The position numbers were made by a program, and so were the translations under genes. From Actinomycetota bacterium (GTDB lineage Bacteria; Actinomycetota; Thermoleophilia; Solirubrobacterales; Solirubrobacteraceae), in contig VAWY01000025.1 in NCBI GenBank assembly GCA_005888335.1, forward strand, positions 1-64,000: a stretch of DNA of 64,000 nt. Direction: 5' to 3'. The stretch's first letter is position 1. Each line of letters begins with the position of its first letter. The notes under the pieces were generated by a model. That model saw only the letters and a program-made list of their open reading frames with translations, made no database searches and was not told the DNA's origin. Shown here in pieces: positions 1 through 8,098 of the stretch.

Positions 1-2
1 TC

Positions 3-662
3 GAGCGGCTCTGCCTGCAGGCCGACCTGCCGAAGCCGCGCGTCGCGATCGCCCAGACGCCGATGCCCAACGCGTTCGCGATGGGGCGCTCGCAGAAGCA
101 CGCGACGGTGTGCGCGACCACCGGGATCATGGAGCTGCTGTCGCCGTCCGAGCTCGAGGGGGTCATGGCCCACGAGCTCAGCCACGTCATCAACCGCGAC
201 GTGATGATCATGACGATCGCGAGCTTCTTCGCCTCGGTCGCGTCGATGATCCTGAACTTCGGCTTCCTCTTCGGCGGCGGCGGCTGGGGCGACGACGACG
301 AGGAGGGCGGCGGCTTCCTGCCGGTCATCCTCGTGTCGCTGATGGTCTACGTGATCTCGTTCTTCCTGATGCAGGCGCTGTCGCGCTACCGCGAGTTCGC
401 CGCCGACCGCGGCGCCGCGATCCTCACCAGCCGCCCGAGCGCGCTGGCCTCGGCCCTGCTGAAGATCTCGGGCACGATGGAGCGCATCCCGTCGCAGGAC
501 CTGCGCACGGCGGAGGGCCTGAACGCCTTCTTCATCATCCCGGCCAAGACCAAGCAGTCGATCGCCGGCTTCTTCTCGACGCACCCGCCGGTCGAGCAGC
601 GGATCGCCCGGCTGCAGCGCCTCGAGCAGCAACTGCAGGGCACCATCGGGGCCGCCGCCTAA
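3..662 (+). CDS. htpX: M48 zinc metalloprotease HtpX (5' end outside window)
   Basis: Membrane-bound zinc endopeptidase that degrades damaged membrane proteins. The reading frame is open from base 3, so the N-terminus, with the usual first two membrane segments, lies upstream of the window; 219 residues are visible. The catalytic HELSH motif sits near residue 57 of the visible part, and a later EFAAD motif supplies the third zinc ligand. Two hydrophobic segments lie between them, as in HtpX. A methionine at base 63 is internal, because the conserved sequence continues upstream of it. The gene is followed 13 bp later by pspAB and lies close to pspAA-pspA, a known actinobacterial grouping around phage-shock-type membrane stress. 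Family assignment is secure. Confidence 0.95.
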   Translation, partial: ERLCLQADLPKPRVAIAQTPMPNAFAMGRSQKHATVCATTGIMELLSPSELEGVMAHELSHVINRDVMIMTIASFFASVASMILNFGFLFGGGGWGDDDEEGGGFLPVILVSLMVYVISFFLMQALSRYREFAADRGAAILTSRPSALASALLKISGTMERIPSQDLRTAEGLNAFFIIPAKTKQSIAGFFSTHPPVEQRIARLQRLEQQLQGTIGAAA

Positions 663-675
663 GCTGCGGCCCCGC

Positions 676-1251
676 ATGGGGTTCCTCGACGCCCTCCTGG
701 GCCGCCGCAAGGTGGCCGGTCCCGCCAAGAGCGACCGCCTGTTCGCGATCTCGACCGCCTACGTGACCCTCCAGACGAGCTTCGACATCCGCTCCCGCGG
801 CGTGGCGGGCCTGGTCTTCCAGCCGCTCTCCACCGGCGACTTCGCGCAGATCGTGCGCGACATGGAGGAGATCGTCCGCTCGACCGGTGAGGAGACCGGG
901 ACCGACCTCGAGACCCGCGACGACGAGTTCGGCTACCGCTGGATGGTGCTGCGCGACCCCGACGTCGAGGACCTCGTCGTCGGCGTCAACGCCGTCTCCG
1001 AGGCGCTGCAGTCGGGCGGCTACGGCGACCGCCTGCTCGCCGCCGTGTTCGCGTTCGAGGATGCCAACGGCAAGCCGCTCTACTTCATCTACAACTACAA
1101 GCGCGGGTGGTGGTACCCGTTCGTGCCGGCCCCCGGCGCCCAGCAGCGCTCCGTCGAGCGCGAGCTGCAGCTCAAGGCGCAGATCGGGGGCGAGCTGCCG
1201 ATCGAGCCCGAGCTCGAGCGCTGGTTCCCGCTGTGGGGCGTGCCGATCTAG
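676..1251 (+). CDS. pspAB: PspA-associated protein PspAB
   Basis: Soluble protein of 191 residues starting MGFLDALLGR and ending in an aromatic tail (WFPLWGVPI). It matches the family called PspA-associated protein PspAB, which in actinobacteria lies next to htpX and pspA genes. No catalytic motif is visible and its biochemical role is not established; the context suggests a part in membrane-stress response or control of PspA. The ATG lies 13 bp after the htpX stop, so the two are probably co-transcribed. The call rests on my recognition of the family plus the neighbourhood. Confidence 0.8.
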   Translation: MGFLDALLGRRKVAGPAKSDRLFAISTAYVTLQTSFDIRSRGVAGLVFQPLSTGDFAQIVRDMEEIVRSTGEETGTDLETRDDEFGYRWMVLRDPDVEDLVVGVNAVSEALQSGGYGDRLLAAVFAFEDANGKPLYFIYNYKRGWWYPFVPAPGAQQRSVERELQLKAQIGGELPIEPELERWFPLWGVPI

Positions 1252-1272
1252 GCGCGAAGGGGTACCGCTCCT

Positions 1273-2250
1273 GTGAACGTGACCGCCACTCGACGCACCG
1301 TCCTCCTGCAGATCGGGGTCTCGCTGGCCGCGCTGGCCGCCGTGGTCTGGTGGGCCTCGCGCCAGCGCCTCCCGGCGCTGCCCGACCCCGGCCACGCGGC
1401 GCGGACGCTCGTCGTGGCGATCGGCCTCTACGCGCTGGCCACGCTGGCCCGCGGCGAGCGCTGGCACCGCGTGCTCGGGCTGGTGGGCGCGCGCAGCCGC
1501 CGCGCCGACGCCTACTCGCTGACCGCGGTCGGCTACATGGGCAACAACACGCTGCCCGCCCGCGCCGGCGACCTGCTCAAGTCGGTGCTCACCGCGCGGC
1601 GCACCGGCCTGTCGACGCCCGAGGTCCTGGGCGCCGCGGTCGCCGAGCGCGTGCTCGACGCCGCCACGCTGGGCGGCATCTTCCTCGTCCTGGGCGGGCT
1701 CGTCCTGACCGACGCCGGGCTGCCCGCCGTGCACGCCGTGCTCGCGGTGCTGGCCGGCCTCGCCGCCCTCGCCCTGGCCGCGGTCGCGCTTCCGCGCGTC
1801 CGCCGCGGCCACCCGCGGCTGCAGCGCGCAGTCGAGCTGGCCATCGCGCTGCTGCGTCCGAGCCGCGCGCTGCTCAGCCCCACCGGCGCCTGGCTGCTGC
1901 TCGGCACGGTGCTGATCTGGGTGCTGGAGGCCACGGTGTACGCGACGGTCGCCGAGGCGGTCGAGCTGCCGCTGCGCGGCCTCGACGCCCTCTATCTGGT
2001 CGCGCTGACGAACCTCGTCGCGCTGGTCCCGGCGGCGCCGGGCTACGTCGGCACGTTCGACGCCGCCGTGCTCTTCGGGGTCAGGGCGCTGACCGGCGGC
2101 GTCGGCGGCGCGACGTACGTGCTGGCGCTGCGCCTCGTGCTCTTCCTTCCGGTCACGCTTGTCGGGCTCGCGCTCCTCTTCGTGCGCCATGGCGGGCTGG
2201 CAACGCTGCGCGCGGTGCGCTCACGGCAATTTCGCGCTGAGACCGCTTAA
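1273..2250 (+). CDS. Lysylphosphatidylglycerol synthase transmembrane family protein (UPF0104/YbhN-like)
   Basis: Polytopic inner-membrane protein of 325 residues with about seven to eight hydrophobic segments. The segment around residues 85-105 (GYMGNNTLPARAGDLLKS) and the one near residue 250 (LVPAAPGYVGTFDAA) are hallmarks of the LPG-synthase/AglD-type integral membrane domain. The soluble lysyl-transferase domain of MprF is absent, so this is the membrane domain alone; such proteins are suspected lipid flippases or lipid-linked transferases, but the substrate cannot be read here. The GTG start follows a GAAGGGG ribosome site. It lies between the two Psp gene pairs. Confidence 0.85.
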   Translation: MNVTATRRTVLLQIGVSLAALAAVVWWASRQRLPALPDPGHAARTLVVAIGLYALATLARGERWHRVLGLVGARSRRADAYSLTAVGYMGNNTLPARAGDLLKSVLTARRTGLSTPEVLGAAVAERVLDAATLGGIFLVLGGLVLTDAGLPAVHAVLAVLAGLAALALAAVALPRVRRGHPRLQRAVELAIALLRPSRALLSPTGAWLLLGTVLIWVLEATVYATVAEAVELPLRGLDALYLVALTNLVALVPAAPGYVGTFDAAVLFGVRALTGGVGGATYVLALRLVLFLPVTLVGLALLFVRHGGLATLRAVRSRQFRAETA

Positions 2251-2292
2251 GTTCTGGCGCGCGCCTCCGCCGGGCGCGGTAGGGTCGCAGCC

Positions 2293-2667
2293 GTGGTGGA
2301 GGACGTCTTCGCGGTCACGCGGGAGTCACTGCATGACGGCGGGTGGCTGATGGTCTTGCGCGGCGTGGTCGACCTGTTCACGGCGCCGGAGCTCAAGAAC
2401 GCGCTTGCCGAGGCGCTCGCCTCCGCGCCGAACCGGATCGTGGTCGATCTGCGCGGGGTCACCGTCCTGGACTCGTCCGGGCTGGCCGCGATCGTCGGCG
2501 CGCACCGTCGGCTGGTCCACACCGGCGGAACGCTGGACATCGTGGTCGGCGACCACGGGACCGCCCTCAAGTTCAAGGTGACGGGGCTCGACCAGCTGAT
2601 GCGCATCTGGACGGCCCCGCCGCCCGTGCCCGTGCCCGCTAGTCGGGTAGCAGTCCCTCGCCGCTGA
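2293..2667 (+). CDS. STAS-domain anti-sigma factor antagonist
   Basis: Single STAS domain of 124 residues. The segment VVDLRGVTVLDSSGLAAIV carries the conserved DSSGL motif whose serine is normally phosphorylated by an anti-sigma kinase (SpoIIAA/RsbV type). It probably binds an RsbW-like kinase in a partner-switching stress pathway; no kinase gene is in the window. The start is GTG. The last 29 bp overlap the convergent pspAA gene, so the proline-rich C-terminal tail is read antisense to pspAA. Confidence 0.85.
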   Translation: MVEDVFAVTRESLHDGGWLMVLRGVVDLFTAPELKNALAEALASAPNRIVVDLRGVTVLDSSGLAAIVGAHRRLVHTGGTLDIVVGDHGTALKFKVTGLDQLMRIWTAPPPVPVPASRVAVPRR

Positions 2668-2917
2668 ACTGCTCCCCGGCCTCGGCCAGGGTCAGGTCGG
2701 GGGGCGGGAGGATCAGCTCGGACTCGTGCAGGTCGTCGTCGGACAGCCGCGTCCCGCGTGTGCGCACGAGCTCGAGCAGCTCGCCGTACGTCTGTGCGAA
2801 GCGCGACTCGTCCTCGGCCTCCACCGCGGTGACGGTCTCGTTGTCGAGCCGGTTGAGCTCGTCGGCGAGGTCGTCGGGCAGCTCGTACTGGCCCTCGGTG
2901 GAGATCCGGACGATCAC
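2639..2917 (-). CDS. pspAA: PspA-associated protein PspAA
   Basis: Small acidic protein of 92 residues beginning MIVRISTEGQYELPDDLADEL, matching the PspAA family that accompanies actinobacterial PspA. The N-terminal half forms a short conserved domain; the C-terminal half is acidic and leucine-rich. Its GTG start overlaps the TGA of pspA by 4 bp (GTGA), which indicates translational coupling, so it should be made in proportion to PspA. Its likely role is as a partner or modulator of PspA at the membrane; the mechanism is not visible in the sequence. Confidence 0.85.
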   Translation of the reverse strand: MIVRISTEGQYELPDDLADELNRLDNETVTAVEAEDESRFAQTYGELLELVRTRGTRLSDDDLHESELILPPPDLTLAEAGEQFSGEGLLPD

Positions 2918-3666
2918 GACTTGCCGCCCTCGAGCTCGCCGGCCGACCCGCCCGAGCCCGGCCCGAGCTCGGCCTTCATCTGGGCCAGCTCGGAGTCGAC
3001 CTCCGTGTCGCTGGTCAGCTCCTTGAGCTGGCGGTCGATGTCGTCCTGGCCCGGCCCGAGGGCGGTGAGGTCCTCGAATGTCCCCGCGGCCTCGAGCTCC
3101 TCCACCGCCGACGCCCGCGCGCGCATCTGCTCGGTCTTGTCCAGCGCGCGCTGCATCGCCAGGCCGACATCGGCCATCTCCTCCCCAACGCCGGTCGCGG
3201 CCTCGGAGATCTGGACCTGCGCCTCGGCCGCCGAGTACTGCGCCTTGACGACCTCCTTCTTGGTCCGGAAGGCCTCGATCTTCGTGCGCAGCTTCTGCTC
3301 GGAGGCGGTCAGGCGCTCCTGCTGGTCCTGGAGCTCGGCGACCTGCTGGTCGAGCCCCTGCAGCTCGGATTGGGCGAGCTGCTTGCGCTCGAGCGCCACG
3401 CGGGCGAGGTCCTCCTTGCCGGCGGCGAGCGCCTGGCGGGCCTGCGTGTCGAGCTTGACCACGTTCTGCTGGAGACGGTCCATCTGCATCTGCAGGCGCT
3501 TCTTGGAGGTGACGACCTCGGCGATGCCCTTCTTGACGTTCTGGAGCAACTCCAGCTGCTTGTTGTAGCTGTAGTCCAGCGTCTCGCCGGGGTCTTCCGC
3601 GCGGTCGAGCAGCTTGGAGATCTTCGCCTTGATGACGGTGGAGAACCGTCCACCGATGCCGGGCAT
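2914..3666 (-). CDS. pspA: PspA/IM30 (Vipp1) family membrane-stress protein
   Basis: Peripheral membrane protein that oligomerises into ESCRT-III-like rods and rings to protect damaged membranes. The 250 residues form almost continuous coiled coil, with the typical start (IKAKISKLLDRAEDPGETLDY) and central region (KKRLQMQMDRLQQNV). The frame allows GTG at 3669 or ATG at 3666. An AGGAGG site at 3671-3676 is only one base from the GTG but four bases from the ATG, so I chose the ATG. The C-terminus is acidic and ends in GGKS. First gene of the pspA-pspAA operon. Confidence 0.95.
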   Translation of the reverse strand: MPGIGGRFSTVIKAKISKLLDRAEDPGETLDYSYNKQLELLQNVKKGIAEVVTSKKRLQMQMDRLQQNVVKLDTQARQALAAGKEDLARVALERKQLAQSELQGLDQQVAELQDQQERLTASEQKLRTKIEAFRTKKEVVKAQYSAAEAQVQISEAATGVGEEMADVGLAMQRALDKTEQMRARASAVEELEAAGTFEDLTALGPGQDDIDRQLKELTSDTEVDSELAQMKAELGPGSGGSAGELEGGKS

Positions 3667-3670
3667 CACG

Positions 3671-3676
3671 CCTCCT
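3671..3676 (-). promoter_or_regulatory. Ribosome binding site of pspA
   Basis: AGGAGG on the minus strand, four bases before the ATG at 3666. It is a perfect Shine-Dalgarno core and favours that ATG over the GTG one codon upstream. Confidence 0.7.
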
Positions 3677-3750
3677 GGTCGGGTGAGGGTCGGAACCGAA
3701 CGCTATCCGGTCCGACTCCTCAACCCCTCAGGACCGGTGGACTCGCATGC

Positions 3751-4677
3751 CTAAGCGGCGCTGACCGCCGTCTTGCGCGCCTTCCGAAGCCCGCGCTTGG
3801 CCATGAAGCCGTTGGCGAGCAGCAGCAGCGTCTTGTTGGAGGGCGCGCGGAAGCCCTGCTCGGTGTGCGGCGCGTAGACGCCGCCCTCGAGCCAGCCGGT
3901 GAACTGGCGCACCCGCAGGCCGACGAGGTGGGGGCCGTAGTCGTGCGCGAGCAGCCCGGCACGCCGGCCGCCCGGGGGCAGCGGGCGCGCCGAGGTGAGC
4001 GGGATGCCGCGCGAACCGGGATCACCAAGCTCGACGGGCACGACGCTCGGGTAGCCGTCGGCCCCGCACCAGCCGAGCAGCGCGTGGCGCAGCGGCCGGG
4101 CGCGGCGCGCGGCGCGCTCGACGTCCACGCGCGGCGCGGCGCCGTTGCGCGGCGGGGCCTGCGGCGGCGGCCAGGCCGCCGGCCACGCCGCGCCGTCGAC
4201 CTCGGGCTCGCCGGCGCCGTCGAGGCCGGACCAGATCGCGACGCGCTCGACGTCGACGTGCACCGGCACGCGGTCGGAGTAGTACTCGCGCAGCCAGCGG
4301 TCCCAGAACACGCCGCGCCGCGGCGGGCCCATGTACGACTCGGCGGCCGGCCCCACGACCTCGTCGAGGTAGGTCCGGTCGGGCCGCTCGGAGATCCGCG
4401 CCGTGCCGTGGACGAGCACGAGCTCGCTGCCCTCGTGAAAGCCGTGCTCGCGGGCGTGGTAGAGCAGCGCGACCTGCGGCCGGCTCCGGATGCGCTCGAG
4501 CTTGCGGCCGAAGCCCAGCGACGTCGTGAACGTCACCTCGCCGCGCTCGCGGTCGCGCAGCCCGATCGGCGCCACCGCGGTGATCACGACGCCGCCGGCG
4601 GGCGTCAGGTAGGCCAGTGCGGCGGTCAGATCACCGGCGAGAACCCGGTCGGCGCGCTCGGACCAGCGGACGGTCAC
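3751..4677 (-). CDS. FMN-binding split-barrel (pyridoxamine 5'-phosphate oxidase-like) protein
   Basis: 308-residue protein of the PNPOx-like split-barrel superfamily, whose members bind FMN or F420 or degrade haem. The first ~110 residues show the barrel pattern (strand GGVVITAVAPIGLRD, then PQVALLYHAREHGF, then ELVLVHGTARI). The second half has a similar but more degenerate layout with an alanine/proline linker near 180-195, so it may hold two barrel repeats. True PdxH phosphate-binding residues are not evident, so I do not call it vitamin B6 synthesis. It is followed after 12 bp (on its own strand) by the NlpC/P60 gene region; no functional link is visible. Confidence 0.75.
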   Translation of the reverse strand: MTVRWSERADRVLAGDLTAALAYLTPAGGVVITAVAPIGLRDRERGEVTFTTSLGFGRKLERIRSRPQVALLYHAREHGFHEGSELVLVHGTARISERPDRTYLDEVVGPAAESYMGPPRRGVFWDRWLREYYSDRVPVHVDVERVAIWSGLDGAGEPEVDGAAWPAAWPPPQAPPRNGAAPRVDVERAARRARPLRHALLGWCGADGYPSVVPVELGDPGSRGIPLTSARPLPPGGRRAGLLAHDYGPHLVGLRVRQFTGWLEGGVYAPHTEQGFRAPSNKTLLLLANGFMAKRGLRKARKTAVSAA

Positions 4678-4689
4678 GAGCTACGTGTA

Positions 4690-5268
4690 CTACAAACCGA
4701 TCGGGTGGCGCGCGTGGAAGCCCGCGTGCGACCGGCGCGCCGGGCGCCACTGCGGGCCCGAGCGCCCGCTCGGGTCCTCGGCCGCGCTGGTGTCCAGGCG
4801 CAGGCCGGCGACCTCGACGAACGCGTGCGACGGGTTGGTGTAGACGGTGATCCAGCGGCCGGGACCGGGCGCGCCCCAGCGCATGAGGCTGCTCGAGTCC
4901 AGCGGGCCGGCCAGCAGTCCGCCGCCGTGCAGCAGGTAGGACACCGCGCCCGAGCAGTCGTAGCCGCGCGCGGTGAACGAGCGGTGCCCGCCGCCCCAGA
5001 CGTAGGGCCGCCCGACGATCGCGTTGGCCGTCGCGATCGCCTCGCGGACGGGGTCGGGCACGCCGGCCGGCGCCACGGCCGTCCGGCCGGTCCGCTGCGC
5101 GGACACGTCGGTCGCCGGCGCGGCGGCGCTCGGGACGACCGCGGCTCCGCCCGACACCCCCGCGCTCATATCCGGTTGTGGTTGCGCACCCCCGGTCGCC
5201 GCTTCCGCCGGCGCCGCGAGCGCGAGCAGCAGCGCGCTGCCGCACGCCGCCAGGGCTCCGCCCCGCAC
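4690..5268 (-). CDS. Secreted NlpC/P60 family cell-wall hydrolase
   Basis: 192-residue exported cysteine peptidase that probably cleaves peptidoglycan stem peptides. Residues 1-23 form a signal peptide. A low-complexity Ala/Pro/Gly linker runs to about 70. The catalytic domain follows: GRPYVWGGGHRSF, then YDCSGAVSYLLH with the nucleophilic Cys near 104, and the His in SHAFVEV. The domain is short but has Cys and His in the usual order. The GTG start has an AGAGGTGG site upstream. The leader carries a cyclic-di-AMP riboswitch, a known arrangement in actinobacteria linking this second messenger to wall turnover. Confidence 0.88.
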   Translation of the reverse strand: MRGGALAACGSALLLALAAPAEAATGGAQPQPDMSAGVSGGAAVVPSAAAPATDVSAQRTGRTAVAPAGVPDPVREAIATANAIVGRPYVWGGGHRSFTARGYDCSGAVSYLLHGGGLLAGPLDSSSLMRWGAPGPGRWITVYTNPSHAFVEVAGLRLDTSAAEDPSGRSGPQWRPARRSHAGFHARHPIGL

Positions 5269-5285
5269 GTCGATCCACCTCTTTC

Positions 5286-5412
5286 GTCGGCCTGCGGGGT
5301 TAGCTGACGGGCTGGCGCGAAAAGAGCCTGCGCCTCCCGCGGTTTCACCGCGGAATTAGCCCCAACTACTCGGTTCCCCCGCTCCTCGGCGCGTGCGTCG
5401 AGGATTCGGCGT
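5286..5412 (-). promoter_or_regulatory. ydaO-yuaA type cyclic di-AMP riboswitch
   Basis: Read on the minus strand, the leader of the NlpC/P60 gene contains the hallmark blocks of the ydaO/yuaA riboswitch in order: GGGGGAACCG (5371-5380), TTGGGGCTAATTCCG (5351-5365) with a CCGCGGTGAAACCGCGG hairpin, and GTCAGCTAACCCCG (5295-5308). The element ends about 20 bases before the GTG start. This class binds c-di-AMP and normally turns expression off. Boundaries are approximate because P1 was placed by eye. Confidence 0.9.
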
Positions 5413-5465
5413 CTACAACGTCTCCCCCTGTTGTCGGCAGGGAGCCGTGCAATCTTGAGTGCAAT

Positions 5466-5708
5466 TCACGGGTAGAGCTGCTCGCCGTGCTCGTCGGTGA
5501 CGACGATGGCGTCGACAGGGCAGTTCTGCGCCGCCTCGGCGATGTCGTCGACGCTCGCGGCGTCGGGATCGATCACGTAGGCCTTCTGCTCGTCGTCGAG
5601 CGCGACGACGTCGGGGAGCGTGTCGACGCAGTCGCCGAAGCCGAAGCACAAGGCGCGATCGACCTCGACGACGATGCGGTTCTTGGGTGAGACCTGCGGG
5701 GCGGCCAT
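5466..5708 (-). CDS. 3Fe-4S ferredoxin
   Basis: 80-residue single-cluster ferredoxin. Cysteine pattern C-x5-C (LCFGFGDC, residues 21-27) followed by the C-terminal NCPVDAI; the position of a fourth ligand is not cysteine, so a [3Fe-4S] cluster is expected, as in the ferredoxins that feed cytochromes P450. It is acidic, as usual for these carriers. It stands alone; the only P450 in the window is 58 kb away and incomplete, so the partner is unknown. Confidence 0.88.
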   Translation of the reverse strand: MAAPQVSPKNRIVVEVDRALCFGFGDCVDTLPDVVALDDEQKAYVIDPDAASVDDIAEAAQNCPVDAIVVTDEHGEQLYP

Positions 5709-5832
5709 CGGCGGCCGCGCAGGTTAGCCGGGGCGGCGCTCCAGCCGGGCGCTGAGGACCCCCGGGCGCGGGCGGGTGTCGGCGCGGTCGAACGGCAGCC
5801 CGGCGCGCAGGTTGTCGTACTGTCCCTCCGCG

Positions 5833-7008
5833 ATGCGCGCCCGCACGCTGCTCGCCGCCGCGCTCGCCTGCCTCCCGCTGGCGCTCGCCGCCGGCTGCGG
5901 CAAGGGGACGGCGCCGCGCAACCAGCCCGTCATCGGCGTGCGCGGCACCGAGAAGCAGGCCGCCGAGGGCCTCGGCTTCCCGTCGTTCGCCACGAAGAAC
6001 ACGACCCGCATCGGCGGGGCTGACGCGGTCGCCGACGCCGCCGCCGTCGCCCGCGCGGTCTTCCCCGCCGCGACCGCGGACAGCCGGCCGGGCGCGGTGA
6101 CGCTCGTCGACCAGCGCGACTGGCGCATCGCGCTGGCCGCCTCTGTGCTCATGGCGCCGCCGATCCGCGCCCCGCTGCTCTTCGCCGAGGGCGCCGACCT
6201 GCCGCCGGCCAGCGAGGCCGCCCTGCAGGGCCTCGGCCCGCGCGGAACGAGCGCGCTGGACGGCACGCAGCTCATCCGCGTCGGCGCGGTCGCCCGCCCG
6301 GCGGGCTTCAAGACGACCGACCTCAAGAGCGGCGACCCGTTCACGGTGGCCGACGAGATCGACCGCCTCGTGGCGTCCGCTCGCGGCGGCCCCAGCGACA
6401 GCGTCGTGATCGCGAGCGCAGACGCCGCGGCCTACGCGATGCCCGCCGCCGCCTGGGCAGCCAAGTCGGGCGATCCGGTGCTGTTCGTCAAGCGCGACGT
6501 CGTCCCGCCCGTGACCCGGACCGCGCTGCGCCGCCACCAGCAGCCGAAGATCTACGTCCTCGGCCCAGGCAAGGCCGTGGGCGCGCGCGTGCTCAGGTCG
6601 CTGCGCAAGCTGGGCACGGTCAAGCGCATCGAGGGCAAGGACCCGGTCCGCAACGCGATCGCCTTCGCGCGCTACGTCGACGGCGGGTTCGGCTGGGGCG
6701 TCGTCGACCCCGGCCACGGCCTGGTCTTCGCCGCCGCCGCGGACCCGCTCGTCGCCGCCGCCGCCGCGCCGCTCTCGGCGGCGGGCACGTACGGGCCGCT
6801 GCTGCTCCTCGACAGGCCGCGCTCGCTGCCCCGGCCGCTGTCGGGCTACCTGCTCGACATCCAGCCGGGGTACCGCAAGGATCCGGTGCGTGGGGTCTAC
6901 AATCACGGCTGGGTCATCGGGGACGACCAGGCCGTCTCGATCGCCGTGCAGGCCCGCCTCGACGCCCTCCTCGAGATCGCCCCCGTCGACCGAACCAACG
7001 CGCAATGA
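5833..7008 (+). CDS. Lipoprotein with cell-wall-binding-repeat-2-like domain
   Basis: 391-residue predicted lipoprotein. I start at the ATG at 5833 because it gives a clean lipoprotein signal (MRARTLLAAALA, lipobox LAAGC); an earlier in-frame ATG at 5776 would bury the signal. The mature part has repeated ~90-residue units with alternating hydrophobic strands and motifs such as TRIGGADAVADAA and PVLFVKRDVVPP, which resemble the cell wall binding repeat 2 (CWB2) fold of clostridial and actinobacterial surface proteins. It ends in a conserved HGWVIGDD-type segment. Its last 4 bp overlap the next gene. Confidence 0.7.
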   Translation: MRARTLLAAALACLPLALAAGCGKGTAPRNQPVIGVRGTEKQAAEGLGFPSFATKNTTRIGGADAVADAAAVARAVFPAATADSRPGAVTLVDQRDWRIALAASVLMAPPIRAPLLFAEGADLPPASEAALQGLGPRGTSALDGTQLIRVGAVARPAGFKTTDLKSGDPFTVADEIDRLVASARGGPSDSVVIASADAAAYAMPAAAWAAKSGDPVLFVKRDVVPPVTRTALRRHQQPKIYVLGPGKAVGARVLRSLRKLGTVKRIEGKDPVRNAIAFARYVDGGFGWGVVDPGHGLVFAAAADPLVAAAAAPLSAAGTYGPLLLLDRPRSLPRPLSGYLLDIQPGYRKDPVRGVYNHGWVIGDDQAVSIAVQARLDALLEIAPVDRTNAQ

Positions 7009-7280
7009 GCGAGGCCGAGAACCCCGAGCGCGCCGCGCCCGACCACGAGGTCACGGTCGAGGACGTCCGCCAGCTCATGGGCGCCTCCACCCCCCACTTC
7101 GCGCTCCAGCTGCGCAACCGGATCGCCCGGCTGATCGCTCCCCTCCCGGCCGACCATCCGGCGCGCGTCGAGGGCGAGCGCGAGATCGAGCGCCTGACCC
7201 GGCTGGGCTACACCGGGGAGCGCCGCGGGACGCCGCCGCAGGACGGCGAGCGCCCGCTCCCGTCGCTCGCCGACCGGTGA
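7005..7280 (+). CDS. Small hypothetical protein
   Basis: 91 residues, highly charged. I do not recognise a family. It has an acidic start, then a helix-rich middle (VEDVRQLMGASTPHFALQL) and an Arg/Glu-rich tail. It is locked into an operon: ATGA overlap with the lipoprotein gene upstream and GTGA overlap with the methyltransferase downstream, which argues that it is really translated. Confidence 0.65.
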   Translation: MSEAENPERAAPDHEVTVEDVRQLMGASTPHFALQLRNRIARLIAPLPADHPARVEGEREIERLTRLGYTGERRGTPPQDGERPLPSLADR

Positions 7281-8044
7281 CGCTGCCCGACGCCCTCGAC
7301 CGGGCGATCGCGCTGCTGAAGCCCGACCAGCGCCCGGCCGAGCCGAGCGCGCCGGACGGCTACCTCGACCTGCTCGGGACCGCCGGCACGCCGCGCTCGA
7401 CGGGCCTGACCCAGGACCTCATGCTCACGGGCGTCGTCCCGGAGATCTACGAGCGCTGGTGGCGCCCGGCGCTCGGGCGCATCGCCAAGGGCGCGCTCGG
7501 CCCGGGGATGCGCGACGAGCACCGCATCGCCCGGCTGCTGCTGGGCCTCGGGACCGGCGACGGCGTGCTCGACGTCGCGTGCGGCCCGGGCAACTTCACG
7601 CGCGAGTTCGCGACGCTCGTCGGCGACGAGGGGCTGGCGGTCGGGATCGACGCGAGCGCCACGATGCTCGCCCGCGGCGTGCGCGACACACCCGGCGGGC
7701 AGGTGGCCTTCATCCGCGGCGACGCGGTGGAGCTGCCGTTCCGCGACGGGTCGTTCGACGCCGTGTGCTGCTTCGCCGCCCTGCACCTCTTCGCCGACCC
7801 GTGGCTGGCGCTCGACCACATGACGCGCGTGCTGACCCCGGGCGGGCGCATCGCGCTGTTCACCAGCTGCCGGGTGCGCTCGGCCCCGCTGCGCGTGATG
7901 AACGCGCTCGCCGGGGCGCAGACCGGCATGCGGGTCTTCGCCCGCGACGAGGTCACCGCCGCGCTGCGCGAGCGCGACTTCGTCGACGTGCACCAGCGCG
8001 TGGCCGGGCTCACGCAGTTCGTGGGCGGCCGGCTCGGTCGCTGA
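7277..8044 (+). CDS. Class I SAM-dependent methyltransferase
   Basis: 255 residues. Rossmann methyltransferase with motif I VLDVACGPGNF near residue 99, the acidic post-I VGIDAS, and the motif DAVELPFRDGSFDAVCC typical of UbiE/Methyltransf_11 enzymes acting on small molecules or lipids. The substrate cannot be told. The start is GTG overlapping the stop of the preceding gene (GTGA); the frame stays open far upstream but that region is coding in another frame. Last gene of a three-gene string. Confidence 0.82.
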   Translation: MTLPDALDRAIALLKPDQRPAEPSAPDGYLDLLGTAGTPRSTGLTQDLMLTGVVPEIYERWWRPALGRIAKGALGPGMRDEHRIARLLLGLGTGDGVLDVACGPGNFTREFATLVGDEGLAVGIDASATMLARGVRDTPGGQVAFIRGDAVELPFRDGSFDAVCCFAALHLFADPWLALDHMTRVLTPGGRIALFTSCRVRSAPLRVMNALAGAQTGMRVFARDEVTAALRERDFVDVHQRVAGLTQFVGGRLGR

Positions 8045-8098
8045 CGGCCCCTCGCGGGGCGAGTCCGTCCGACGCCGCGCCTAGCGTTTCGCAGTCCG

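Noticed and set aside
535..2190. Long minus-strand frame opposite htpX, pspAB and the membrane protein
   Set aside because: Arg/Asp/Gly-rich low-complexity product without domains; it mirrors real genes on the + strand, as usual in very GC-rich DNA.
5776..5832. Upstream ATG for the cell-wall-binding lipoprotein
   Set aside because: It would place 19 polar residues before the lipoprotein signal; the ATG at 5833 gives a normal signal peptide.
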